Assembly: GCA_024403585.1 (NCBI GenBank)
Contig: JAKSRN010000075.1
Span: forward strand, 1-8,295
DNA: 8,295 bases
Source of the DNA: Lachnospiraceae bacterium
GTDB taxonomy: Bacteria; Bacillota; Clostridia; Lachnospirales; Lachnospiraceae
Direction of reading: 5' to 3'
Both the position numbers and the translations under genes were made by a program. Position 1 is the first letter of the stretch, and every line of letters starts with the position of its first letter. Of the stretch, positions 1-5,800 are shown piece by piece. A model generated the notes under the pieces. It had not been told where the DNA came from. It worked only from the letters and a program-made list of their open reading frames with translations, and ran no database searches.

Positions 1-794
1 ACACCGATATAGGTGAAGATAACACAGATGAATCCGATCACTGCAAAGATTGCAGCATTTTTACCCTTCCAGCCACGGCTGATACGAAGGTGCAGGTAGA
101 TCGCATAGATGATCCATGTGATCAGTGCCCAGGTCTCCTTCGGATCCCAGGACCAGTAGCTTCCCCAGGCAGCCTCTGCCCAGATCGCTCCTGTAATGAT
201 AACCAGTGTCAGAAACAGGAAGCCCAGGCAAACTGCTCTGTAACTGATATTATCCAGTTTTTTCTCGGATGGGATATTCTTCTCCCAGAAGGTATTACCT
301 GCTGTCTTTCCTTTAATAAGGAACATCAGTGATACGGCAAAGGCAACACCGAAAGATCCATAGGAAATAATAGCAGTCATAACGTGCACTGCCAGCCAGT
401 TGCTCTGAAGAGCCGGCATCAGTTCATGCACCTCTTTGCTCTGCATTGCTGCATATCCGATGATCAGGAAGATCACCGGTGTAACGAATGCACCCAGTGC
501 CTGGAATTTGAATCTCCAGAGGAAGATCAGATAACACAGGCAGATACCCCATGCAAAGCTGGTAGCAAATTCATACTGATTAGTTAGTGGCAGTCGGCCT
601 GCGCCGATTCCTCTTACCACAAGGGTCGCTGTATGCAGGATAAATGCTCCCCCCACCAGTATATTTGCGATTTTTCCCGGTTTTTCGATCTTCAGTGCAA
701 AATATGCTAAGTACAGCGCCATGGAAAGCAGATACAGCACCATGGCTCCGATGAAGATTGCCTTCTCCACCTGTAAATAAATATTAATGTCCAT
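1..794 (-). CDS. ccsA: Cytochrome c biogenesis protein CcsA/ResC (partial, C-terminus beyond window)
   Basis: This is a polytopic membrane protein of system II cytochrome c maturation. With ResB it carries heme across the membrane and attaches it to apocytochrome CXXCH motifs on the outer face. I translated 264 codons from the ATG at 794; the frame is open to the window edge. Visible family marks are a TLVVRG segment with upstream His54, the conserved NQYEF loop (residues 72-76), a WLAVHV segment with His137, and the tryptophan-rich WWD heme motif (about 210-222, WGSYWSWDPKETW). The last codons read FTYIG, as just before the usual C-terminal Gly-Leu-His segment, so probably only some 10-20 residues are missing, including the last conserved His. 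The start overlaps the end of resB by 11 bp, so the two genes form an operon. Identity is firm; the resC/ccsA name choice is convention. Confidence 0.95.
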   Translation of the reverse strand, partial: MDINIYLQVEKAIFIGAMVLYLLSMALYLAYFALKIEKPGKIANILVGGAFILHTATLVVRGIGAGRLPLTNQYEFATSFAWGICLCYLIFLWRFKFQALGAFVTPVIFLIIGYAAMQSKEVHELMPALQSNWLAVHVMTAIISYGSFGVAFAVSLMFLIKGKTAGNTFWEKNIPSEKKLDNISYRAVCLGFLFLTLVIITGAIWAEAAWGSYWSWDPKETWALITWIIYAIYLHLRISRGWKGKNAAIFAVIGFICVIFTYIG

Positions 795-2085
795 TCTTTT
801 CCTCCTTATTTAACTCTGCTGCTTCGTCCACGATTCGCTCGTGGAATAACACACCGCCTTTTCGGCTGTAGCCGGCGATCTTCCATGTTCCGTCGGTTTG
901 TTCTACTGCCCAAAGCTCTTCCGTGCGCATATAGAAGGAAAGGAATAATGCAGCAAGGATCAGGATACCGCCAACAAGTGCGATTCCTGTGAACGGATCC
1001 CTTTTCAGCTGGATCAGTGTATACGGCTGAGGATCCATAAATACAATTGTCAGATCATCGATGGTAATAGGCTGATTTCCCGTGAGAACATTCATTCCCA
1101 GAACATCTCCCTGATAATAGACCGTGTAAAGATATCCCGGATTTTTCAGTTCGGAGGATGCTGTGGCAGGTTTTCCGTCTGCCATCACATAATCCGGATA
1201 AAATGCATTGAAGGCCAGCACCAGATCCGGCATGTCCTTGATGGACATATGCTCACCTGCACAGAGGATCTCACTCTGCACAAGTTCACCGCCTCTTGAA
1301 ACCACCACATTGGCAGCCCAGCCGGTAGAATTCTGATACAGCTTCATACCCAAGGCATTCATCGGATGATTGACAGAAGCTTCTCCGGAAACCGCATTGC
1401 CGGAATCTGTATCCGTTAAAGTCAGGTTCGCAATATACTGGTCTACCGTCTCATCCTCTCTTAAGAGCGTTTTGAAATCATCGATTGTCACCGTGTAGTG
1501 TGTCCCTTCCACCGGAAGACTCTCACCCACAACTCCGTAAACCGTATATTTCTGGGTAAACATCTGTCCCAGAGCAAATCCCACAATAATGATCAGCATA
1601 CCCAAATGTGTAAGCCATGCCCCCCAGATACCGAACTTATTGCGGACTCCATAACGACAGGTTTCCTGATCTGCAGTTTTCACTGTTTCTGTTTTCTGAA
1701 AATGAAGTCTCCGGAAAAGCATCTCCGGGTCTTTCTTCAGCACAGCATCTGCCTCACCATTCCACTTGACCAGTCTTCTTTCCGGTGTATACTCCTCCTT
1801 CATCTGCCGGAAAAGAACCGGAAAACGAATCAGATTACAGCCCAGAAGATTCAGACACAGCAAAATGGTCAGAACAATAAACCATACACTGTGAAACACA
1901 TCATCCAGGTTCAGAAGAAGAATCAGATGAGACAGTGCTCCAGAATAATATCCGGTATAGTAGGCTTCCAGTTCCCCCTGTGGAAGAACGCTTCCTACCA
2001 CACAGGCGACAGTCAGAAGCACCAGCAGAATGATCGCTGTTCTCATGGAAAACAGAATATTTTTGATTGTCTGTTTTTTCTTCAT
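784..2085 (-). CDS. resB: Cytochrome c biogenesis protein ResB (Ccs1/CcsB)
   Basis: This is the membrane partner of CcsA in system II cytochrome c synthesis; it helps present apocytochrome and heme on the outer face. The 433 residues show the ResB layout: TM1 about 16-35, TM2 about 67-87, TM3 about 152-174 with conserved His160 (WLTHLG), a large extracytoplasmic domain of about 190 residues, and TM4 about 365-386 after a KRDPFTG segment. The domain contains the family motif VNHP...G...YQ at about 238-251. A charged tail of about 47 residues follows TM4. The start is ATG: an in-frame TAA lies 12 bp upstream, so no earlier start is possible. Its Shine-Dalgarno (AAGG) is about 13 nt away and is part of a hairpin arm. 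No ResA or CcdA thiol-reduction partner is visible. A c-type cytochrome client such as NrfA is plausible but lies outside the window. Confidence 0.95.
   Translation of the reverse strand: MKKKQTIKNILFSMRTAIILLVLLTVACVVGSVLPQGELEAYYTGYYSGALSHLILLLNLDDVFHSVWFIVLTILLCLNLLGCNLIRFPVLFRQMKEEYTPERRLVKWNGEADAVLKKDPEMLFRRLHFQKTETVKTADQETCRYGVRNKFGIWGAWLTHLGMLIIIVGFALGQMFTQKYTVYGVVGESLPVEGTHYTVTIDDFKTLLREDETVDQYIANLTLTDTDSGNAVSGEASVNHPMNALGMKLYQNSTGWAANVVVSRGGELVQSEILCAGEHMSIKDMPDLVLAFNAFYPDYVMADGKPATASSELKNPGYLYTVYYQGDVLGMNVLTGNQPITIDDLTIVFMDPQPYTLIQLKRDPFTGIALVGGILILAALFLSFYMRTEELWAVEQTDGTWKIAGYSRKGGVLFHERIVDEAAELNKEEKNGH
801..807 (-). promoter_or_regulatory. Ribosome binding site of ccsA, inside resB
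   Basis: The minus strand reads AAGGAGG, 6 nt before the ATG at 794 and inside the last codons of resB. The site fixes the ccsA start, and with the 11-bp gene overlap it indicates translational coupling of the two subunits. Confidence 0.85.
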
Positions 2086-2094
2086 ATTTAATTT

Positions 2095-2153
2095 TTAATT
2101 CCTTACTAAGGGGATCACCTGCCTGCCGGACCAATCCCGTTTCAAGGAATTAA
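2095..2153 (-). promoter_or_regulatory. Structured resB leader that could hide the ribosome binding site
   Basis: In the resB mRNA the arms TTAATTCCTT (2153-2144) and AAGGAATTAA (2104-2095) are perfect 10-bp complements. Inside them GGGAT (2138-2134) pairs with ATCCC (2115-2111), leaving an 18-nt apical loop that contains GGCAGGCAGG. The AAGG of the outer right arm is the only Shine-Dalgarno-like sequence before the resB ATG, so the fold would block translation. An upstream GGGGA (2176-2172) could compete for UCCCC, and CCUUAGUAAGG (2111-2101) gives another local fold. I do not recognise a known riboswitch class. Confidence 0.5.
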
Positions 2154-2189
2154 TTCTTATACATACAGTCCCCAGATATAGATAACAAC

Positions 2190-2218
2190 AGTATAAAATA
2201 GAAAAGAAAAAGTAGCAA
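2190..2218 (-). promoter_or_regulatory. Predicted resB-ccsA promoter
   Basis: On the minus strand there is a -35 TTGCTA (2218-2213, 4 of 6 consensus), a 17-bp spacer and a -10 TATACT (2195-2190, 5 of 6). Initiation near 2182 would give a leader of about 95 nt that includes the whole hairpin region. This implies resB-ccsA is transcribed separately from rsmH. Confidence 0.55.
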
Positions 2219-2251
2219 GCTTGCCGAAGAGGAATTTCGTGCAATCTTGCC
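2215..2251. repeat. Twin dyad elements at the resB promoter
   Basis: GCAAGCTTGCC (2215-2225) and GCAATCTTGCC (2241-2251) differ at one base and lie 26 bp apart start to start. The first is a perfect 10-bp palindrome plus one base and overlaps the predicted -35 box. The arrangement resembles tandem operator half-sites for a dimeric regulator. No regulator gene for it can be assigned in this window. Confidence 0.4.
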
Positions 2252-2327
2252 ATATTTTCGTCCTATTTTACATTTTTATTGACATTGCACCCAAAAAAAT
2301 GCAAAAATATTGTTAATTTCTATACAA

Positions 2328-3431
2328 CTAACAGCTTTTCACAGCCCATCTCATCTTAGTAGATTTAGCTCTCGGATTTCGGATACACTCTTCCTGCGAT
2401 GGGCGGATTACATCACGTGCCACCTCACTGTATACGCCTTCCCTCTGAAGCTGTTTAAAGGACTTCTTTACTAATCTGTCCTCGCCTGAATGGAATGTCA
2501 GGATTGCGACACGGCCACCCGGATTCAGTACACCCGGCAGTTTCTCCAGCAATTCGTATAACACTTCAAATTCCTTATTCACATCGATTCGAAGAGCCTG
2601 GAAGGTTCTCTGGCAGCTTTTCTTGACTGCTTCTTTTCTTTCTTTTTCCGGAAGGAATACCAGTGCCTTCTCAATCACTTTACGCATCTTTGTGGTGGTG
2701 TCGATCTGCTGGCCGGCTTTTCTGAAGCTCATTACCACAGAAGCGATCTCCTGCGCGTAGGGCTCGTCAGCATTTTCCTCAAGCATGCCTACCAGTTCTT
2801 CTTCGGTTACCTGCTGAAGACGCTCTGCTGCAGAGATTCCTTTCTGCGGGTTCATTCTAAGATCCAGAGGTCCGTCTATCTTATAGGAAAATCCTCGTTC
2901 CGGATCATCGATCTGCATGGAAGATACCCCCAGATCGGCCAGGATAAAATCAAATTTTCCACATTCCTCTGCCACTTTATCAAGATCCTTGAAATTCTGC
3001 AGGTGAACGGTGAGAATCTCCGGACCGAAACCGGCTTCTGCCAGACGTTTTTTTGTCTTCTCTGATTCAATCGGATCCACATCCAGGGCATGCATGTGCC
3101 CCTGACCCTGCAGACACTCCATCATCTTTCTGGTATGTCCGCCATAACCCAGAGTGCAGTCCAGGCCCTGCTGACCGGGCTGGATCTGCAGGAAATCCAA
3201 GATTTCCTTGAACATGATGGAAATATGCATGCCTGCAGGTGTATTTCCCTTGCTGATGACATGCTCTATGGTATCCGCATATTTTTCCGGATTATGCTCT
3301 TTGTATTTCTCTTCAAATTTTTTCGGGTACTTTCCGGCATAACGAACGCGTCGTTTATGTTTCTGTTCCCCGTTCTGTTTCATCTCTTCTGCCATATACT
3401 GTTCAATTCCTTTGTAAATAATCCTTTTCAC
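2328..3431 (-). CDS. rsmH: RsmH-family methyltransferase (divergent second-type RsmH, 16S rRNA m4C1402)
   Basis: This is an S-adenosylmethionine-dependent methyltransferase of the RsmH/MraW family, whose known reaction is N4-methylation of C1402 in 16S rRNA. The family fold starts at about residue 67. It shows the SAM-binding DCTLGYGGHT (91-100), ALDVDP (115-120), ADLGVSSMQID (165-175), RGFSY (179-183), DGPLDLRM (186-193), FQALRIDVN (277-285), FHSGEDR (313-319) and a basic RNPRAKSTKMR end. Differences from canonical RsmH are an extra, very basic N-terminus of about 66 residues, HIS where HVP is usual, FHSGED for FHSLED, and no nearby mraZ, ftsL or ftsI. It is therefore likely the second RsmH-type protein seen in some clostridia. 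The start given is GTG; an in-frame TGA lies 18 bp upstream, and no good Shine-Dalgarno precedes it. The ATG at 3395 (residue 13) is a possible alternative, with AAAGGA about 12 nt before it. Confidence 0.88.
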   Translation of the reverse strand: MKRIIYKGIEQYMAEEMKQNGEQKHKRRVRYAGKYPKKFEEKYKEHNPEKYADTIEHVISKGNTPAGMHISIMFKEILDFLQIQPGQQGLDCTLGYGGHTRKMMECLQGQGHMHALDVDPIESEKTKKRLAEAGFGPEILTVHLQNFKDLDKVAEECGKFDFILADLGVSSMQIDDPERGFSYKIDGPLDLRMNPQKGISAAERLQQVTEEELVGMLEENADEPYAQEIASVVMSFRKAGQQIDTTTKMRKVIEKALVFLPEKERKEAVKKSCQRTFQALRIDVNKEFEVLYELLEKLPGVLNPGGRVAILTFHSGEDRLVKKSFKQLQREGVYSEVARDVIRPSQEECIRNPRAKSTKMRWAVKSC

Positions 3432-3439
3432 TGCTTCAG

Positions 3440-3483
3440 AAACGCCTCAGAGCGTTTTTTGAGGGAGCTCCCTCTTTTCTGAG
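3440..3483 (-). promoter_or_regulatory. Hairpin-rich leader of rsmH
   Basis: Nested inverted repeats lie directly before the GTG start. GAGGGAGCTCCCTC (3461-3474) is a perfect palindrome, CTCAGA (3446-3451) pairs with TCTGAG (3478-3483), and AAACGC (3440-3445) pairs with GCGTTT (3452-3457). Read on the plus strand, the last hairpin is followed by a T-run and resembles a terminator, but no plus-strand gene needs one. On the minus strand it lies in the rsmH 5' leader, where the only GAGGG is inside the palindrome. Confidence 0.35.
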
Positions 3484-3489
3484 ATGTGT

Positions 3490-3564
3490 TTAATTGTATA
3501 ACAAAGAATCCCGCTGTACAACCATGTACAACGGGATTTCATAGTCGATTCTTCTTTTATTCAT
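3490..3564 (-). CDS. Possible 24-residue peptide ORF between the aminotransferase and rsmH
   Basis: The ATG at 3564 has AGGAG 7 nt upstream and opens a 24-codon frame beginning MNKRRIDYEIP and ending in TAA at 3490. The frame runs straight through the terminator-like hairpin, so the coding appearance may be a by-product of that structure. It could be a short leader peptide before rsmH, or nothing. I recognise no family. Confidence 0.2.
   Translation of the reverse strand: MNKRRIDYEIPLYMVVQRDSLLYN
3493..3521 (-). promoter_or_regulatory. Weak candidate rsmH promoter
   Basis: TTGTAC (3521-3516, 3 of 6) is followed by 17 bp and TACAAT (3498-3493, 5 of 6) on the minus strand. It would start transcription about 55 nt before the GTG. 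The -35 lies within the terminator-like hairpin of the upstream gene. Confidence 0.3.
3507..3538 (-). terminator. Terminator-like hairpin after the XRE-aminotransferase gene
   Basis: AATCCCG and TGTACA arms pair with TGTACA and CGGGATT across a 4-nt loop, 13 bp in all with one mismatch pair. On the minus strand a broken T-rich stretch (CTTTGTTAT) follows. It lies about 95 bp past the aminotransferase stop codon. The T-run is imperfect, so termination may be partial. Confidence 0.6.
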
Positions 3565-3632
3565 GCCGTTGCTCCTGCGGAGATCTGGCACACGATTTTA
3601 ATCAGCTTTGCTGACATTTCCTTCTGATTATA

Positions 3633-5240
3633 TTACTGATGGTAATACTGGAGGAAATCAGCCAGTTTTTCTGTGGCATCCTTCAGCACCTCGATTCGAG
3701 GCAGATAAACTACGCGGAAATGATCCGGATCTTTCCAGTTGAAACCGCCACCATGGATGATCAGAAGCTTCTTCTCTCTGAGAAGATCCAGTGCAAACTG
3801 CTCATCGTTCACGATTCCGAATTTTTCCACATCGATCTTCGGGAAGATATAGAAAGCTGCTTTTGGTTTCACTGCGGTGATACCTGGGATATCATTCAAA
3901 GCTTTATAGATAAACTCTCTCTGCTCATAGACACGTCCGCCCGGAACAATGTAATCTTTTACACTCTGGTGTCCGCCCAGTGCAGTCTGTACGATGGACT
4001 GTGCAGGAACATTGGAACACAGACGCATGTTGGAAAGCATGTTGATTCCTTCGATATAATCTGCTCCGCTTCTCTTATTACCACTGATGATCATCCATCC
4101 GATTCTGTATCCGGCGATCATATGGGATTTGGAAAGTCCGCTGAAGGTAACACAGAAAAGATCCGGTGCAAGTGCTGCGATCGAGATGTGCTCCTCGCCA
4201 TCCATAACCAGACGGTCATAGATCTCATCTGAGAAGACCATCAGCTGATATTTTCTTGCCAGATTGGCAATCTTCTCCAGGATCTCCTTTGGATACAGTG
4301 CACCTGTAGGATTGTTCGGATTAATGATTACGATTGCTTTTGTCTTGTCTGTGATTTTTTTCTCCATATCAGCGAGATCCGGATACCACTCAGACTGCTC
4401 ATCACAGATATAATGAACAGGAGTACCTCCTGCCAGAGTAACACATGCTGTCCAAAGAGGATAATCCGGTGATGGAACCAGAACTTCATCTCCGTCATTG
4501 AGTAATGCGGACATGGACAGGTTGATCAGCTCACTTACACCATTACCTGTATAGATATCTTCTACAGTAACATTCGGGATTCCCTTGATCTGTGCATACT
4601 GCATGATTGCTTTACGTGCAGAGAAAAGACCTTTGGATGCGGAATATCCCTCACACTCTGTCAGCTGGGATGCCATATCAAAGACAACCTCATCCGGTGT
4701 ACGGAATCCAAAAGGTGCCGGGTTACCGATGTTCAGCTTCAGAACATGCATACCTGCTGCCTCCATACGATTTGCTTCTTCTACAACCGGTCCTCTTACA
4801 TCATATAATACATTATCAAGCTTGGATGATTTACTGAATTTACGCATAGTGCCTGTACTCTCCTTTTTATGAGATCCATCCTTCTTCTGGGATCTTTCCT
4901 TTTTATGATCTGTAACTGAAGCTTTCTCTTCAGTTTTACCGCTTTTTTCAACGCCTGGCTGGTCCTTGTCTGAACTCTTCTTTTCTTCTGTTCTGCAGAT
5001 GCCCTCACCAGGCATGGCCGCTTCTGCAGTACCCAGAAGCCAGTCAGGTGTTACCTCCAGGATCTCTGCCAGAAACTTAAGGATCCCTTTTCTCGGGATC
5101 GCTCTTCCACTGAGATACTGGCTCATCTGACTTTTGCTCAATTTGATCTGACGCTCTTCAGCCAGATGGATCAGATGCACCTGCTTGCAGTTCTTCTGAT
5201 TCATCGCTTCCCGAAGGCGTTCCGAAAATAAACTTTTCAT
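3633..5240 (-). CDS. XRE-type HTH fused to AlaA-type alanine aminotransferase
   Basis: This is a two-part protein of 535 residues. Residues about 4-70 form a Cro/C1 (XRE) helix-turn-helix, with helix pair around 31-45 (QIKLSKSQMSQYLSG) and a VTPDWLLG end typical of XRE domains. Residues 71-131 are a lysine/glutamate/serine-rich linker with no visible fold. Residues 132-535 form a complete fold-type I PLP enzyme close to E. coli AlaA (glutamate-pyruvate aminotransferase): LKLNIGNPAPFGF (167-179), PNNPTG (308-313), SDEIYD (337-342), PLP lysine K371 in SGLSK, AAFYIFPKID and R509. AlaA alone is about 405 residues and this part is 404, so the HTH is a clean N-terminal addition. MocR regulators also join HTH and aminotransferase parts, but use a GntR HTH and usually lose enzyme activity; here the catalytic residues look intact. 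The likely role is alanine/glutamate metabolism with self-regulation. Confidence 0.9.
   Translation of the reverse strand: MKSLFSERLREAMNQKNCKQVHLIHLAEERQIKLSKSQMSQYLSGRAIPRKGILKFLAEILEVTPDWLLGTAEAAMPGEGICRTEEKKSSDKDQPGVEKSGKTEEKASVTDHKKERSQKKDGSHKKESTGTMRKFSKSSKLDNVLYDVRGPVVEEANRMEAAGMHVLKLNIGNPAPFGFRTPDEVVFDMASQLTECEGYSASKGLFSARKAIMQYAQIKGIPNVTVEDIYTGNGVSELINLSMSALLNDGDEVLVPSPDYPLWTACVTLAGGTPVHYICDEQSEWYPDLADMEKKITDKTKAIVIINPNNPTGALYPKEILEKIANLARKYQLMVFSDEIYDRLVMDGEEHISIAALAPDLFCVTFSGLSKSHMIAGYRIGWMIISGNKRSGADYIEGINMLSNMRLCSNVPAQSIVQTALGGHQSVKDYIVPGGRVYEQREFIYKALNDIPGITAVKPKAAFYIFPKIDVEKFGIVNDEQFALDLLREKKLLIIHGGGFNWKDPDHFRVVYLPRIEVLKDATEKLADFLQYYHQ
4845..4865 (-). promoter_or_regulatory. 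Possible internal ribosome binding site and start for a free AlaA domain
   Basis: The minus strand has AAGGAGAG ending 10 nt before the ATG of Met132, which is the first residue of the AlaA homology. Initiation here would yield a 404-residue stand-alone aminotransferase from the same gene. The purine run also encodes Lys-Lys-Glu-Ser of a charged linker, so it may be coincidental. Confidence 0.35.
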
Positions 5241-5334
5241 AAAACAAAAATAAACCTTTCTTTGTTTATCCGACTAGGAAAGTTTACCATTTTGAACTTT
5301 TTTCGTCAAGGACATTCAAAGAAAAGTTTATTTT
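5225..5334. repeat. Operator-like cluster of four TAAACYTTYC elements
   Basis: AAAATAAACTTTTC (5225-5238) and its perfect reverse complement GAAAAGTTTATTTT (5321-5334) flank the promoter. AAAATAAACCTTTC (5247-5260) differs at one base, and GGAAAGTTTACC (5277-5288) is the fourth copy, over the -10. A shorter GTTTAT (5264-5269) gives the second element an inverted partner. One copy covers codons 1-5 of the fusion gene. This is the expected arrangement for autorepression by the fused XRE domain. Confidence 0.55.
5281..5309 (-). promoter_or_regulatory. Promoter of the XRE-aminotransferase gene
   Basis: On the minus strand TTGACG (5309-5304, 5 of 6) is followed by exactly 17 bp and TAAACT (5286-5281, 4 of 6). 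The predicted start near 5274 gives a leader of about 34 nt. The -10 lies inside one of the TAAACYTTYC elements, so binding there would block RNA polymerase. Confidence 0.6.
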
Positions 5335-5341
5335 TAATCTT

Positions 5342-5728
5342 CTATCTTTTTCCAAAAAGTTTAGCAAGCGGTTCTACTATGGCTTCCAGATCCTGGATTG
5401 CTCGATTCAGACCATCGATATCCATGGCTTCAATCTTTCCGATCGCCTGTGTGATACCCTCGGAGCCATCATTTACCATCTGTTGTGTATCGTCCACCAA
5501 GCCTGCAAAATCGATCCTTGCCAGCTGGGTCGCTGTTTTATTCAGCTGAACAACACCCACATTGACCTCCTGCAGGGTTTCTTCCGCATCAGTCATTACT
5601 GAAGCGGCTTTCGGAACCAGGATCATGGCTGACAGGACTGCCACCAGGAAAATCCCCCCCATAAACAAGGCTGTCAGTCTCATCCAAAAAGTCTGTTTCT
5701 TCAATATTTTCACATCTTGCTCATTCAT
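5342..5728 (-). CDS. Small single-pass membrane protein with helical extracellular part, unknown function
   Basis: I do not recognise a family. The 128 residues begin with a charged segment (1-16) and then one membrane helix (about 17-38). The remaining 90 residues look almost entirely helical and coiled-coil-like, with regularly spaced hydrophobic residues. A loose internal repeat is visible: IDFAGL (72-77) and MDIDGL (102-107) are 30 residues apart, each followed by a Q-rich amphipathic helix. By the positive-inside rule the N-terminus should be cytoplasmic and the helical part outside. The start is well supported by GAGGAGG 7 nt before the ATG. It lies 72 bp after the aldo/keto reductase stop and could be co-transcribed with it; no terminator is seen on either side. 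The layout recalls the signal-input halves of chemotaxis receptors, but no signalling domain follows. Confidence 0.75.
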   Translation of the reverse strand: MNEQDVKILKKQTFWMRLTALFMGGIFLVAVLSAMILVPKAASVMTDAEETLQEVNVGVVQLNKTATQLARIDFAGLVDDTQQMVNDGSEGITQAIGKIEAMDIDGLNRAIQDLEAIVEPLAKLFGKR

Positions 5729-5800
5729 CCCGATTCCTCCTCGTCATTATAGTATTTTACGACTTTTATATGTTCTCCGCTGTTTTGGCTTCTATTCCTC

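Noticed and set aside
1498..2091. 197-codon plus-strand ORF
   Set aside because: It is antisense to the well-supported resB, has a Cys/His/Gln-rich composition without family features and no proper ribosome binding site.
1901..2134. 77-codon minus-strand ORF covering the resB start
   Set aside because: Out of frame with resB; it uses the leader region and has no family-like sequence.
2281..2310. Short inverted repeat TTGCA/TGCAA just after rsmH, considered as its terminator
   Set aside because: Five-bp stem with a 10-nt loop and no following T-run on the minus strand; rsmH has no convincing terminator.
2279..2313. Plus-strand TTGACA with downstream AT-rich sequence
   Set aside because: No acceptable -10 at 16-18 bp, and no plus-strand gene follows; it would only run antisense into rsmH.
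3639..4232. 197-codon plus-strand ORF
   Set aside because: Antisense shadow of the aminotransferase domain; the minus-strand frame carries all the PLP-enzyme motifs.
3633..5240. Assignment of the fusion as a MocR/PdxR regulator
   Set aside because: The DNA-binding part is XRE-like rather than GntR-like, and the enzyme part is AlaA-like with intact catalytic residues.
5746..5751. Perfect TATAAT on the minus strand before the small membrane protein gene
   Set aside because: No recognisable -35 at a proper distance and only 17 bp to the ATG, which would leave almost no room for the Shine-Dalgarno. Co-transcription with the reductase gene is equally likely.
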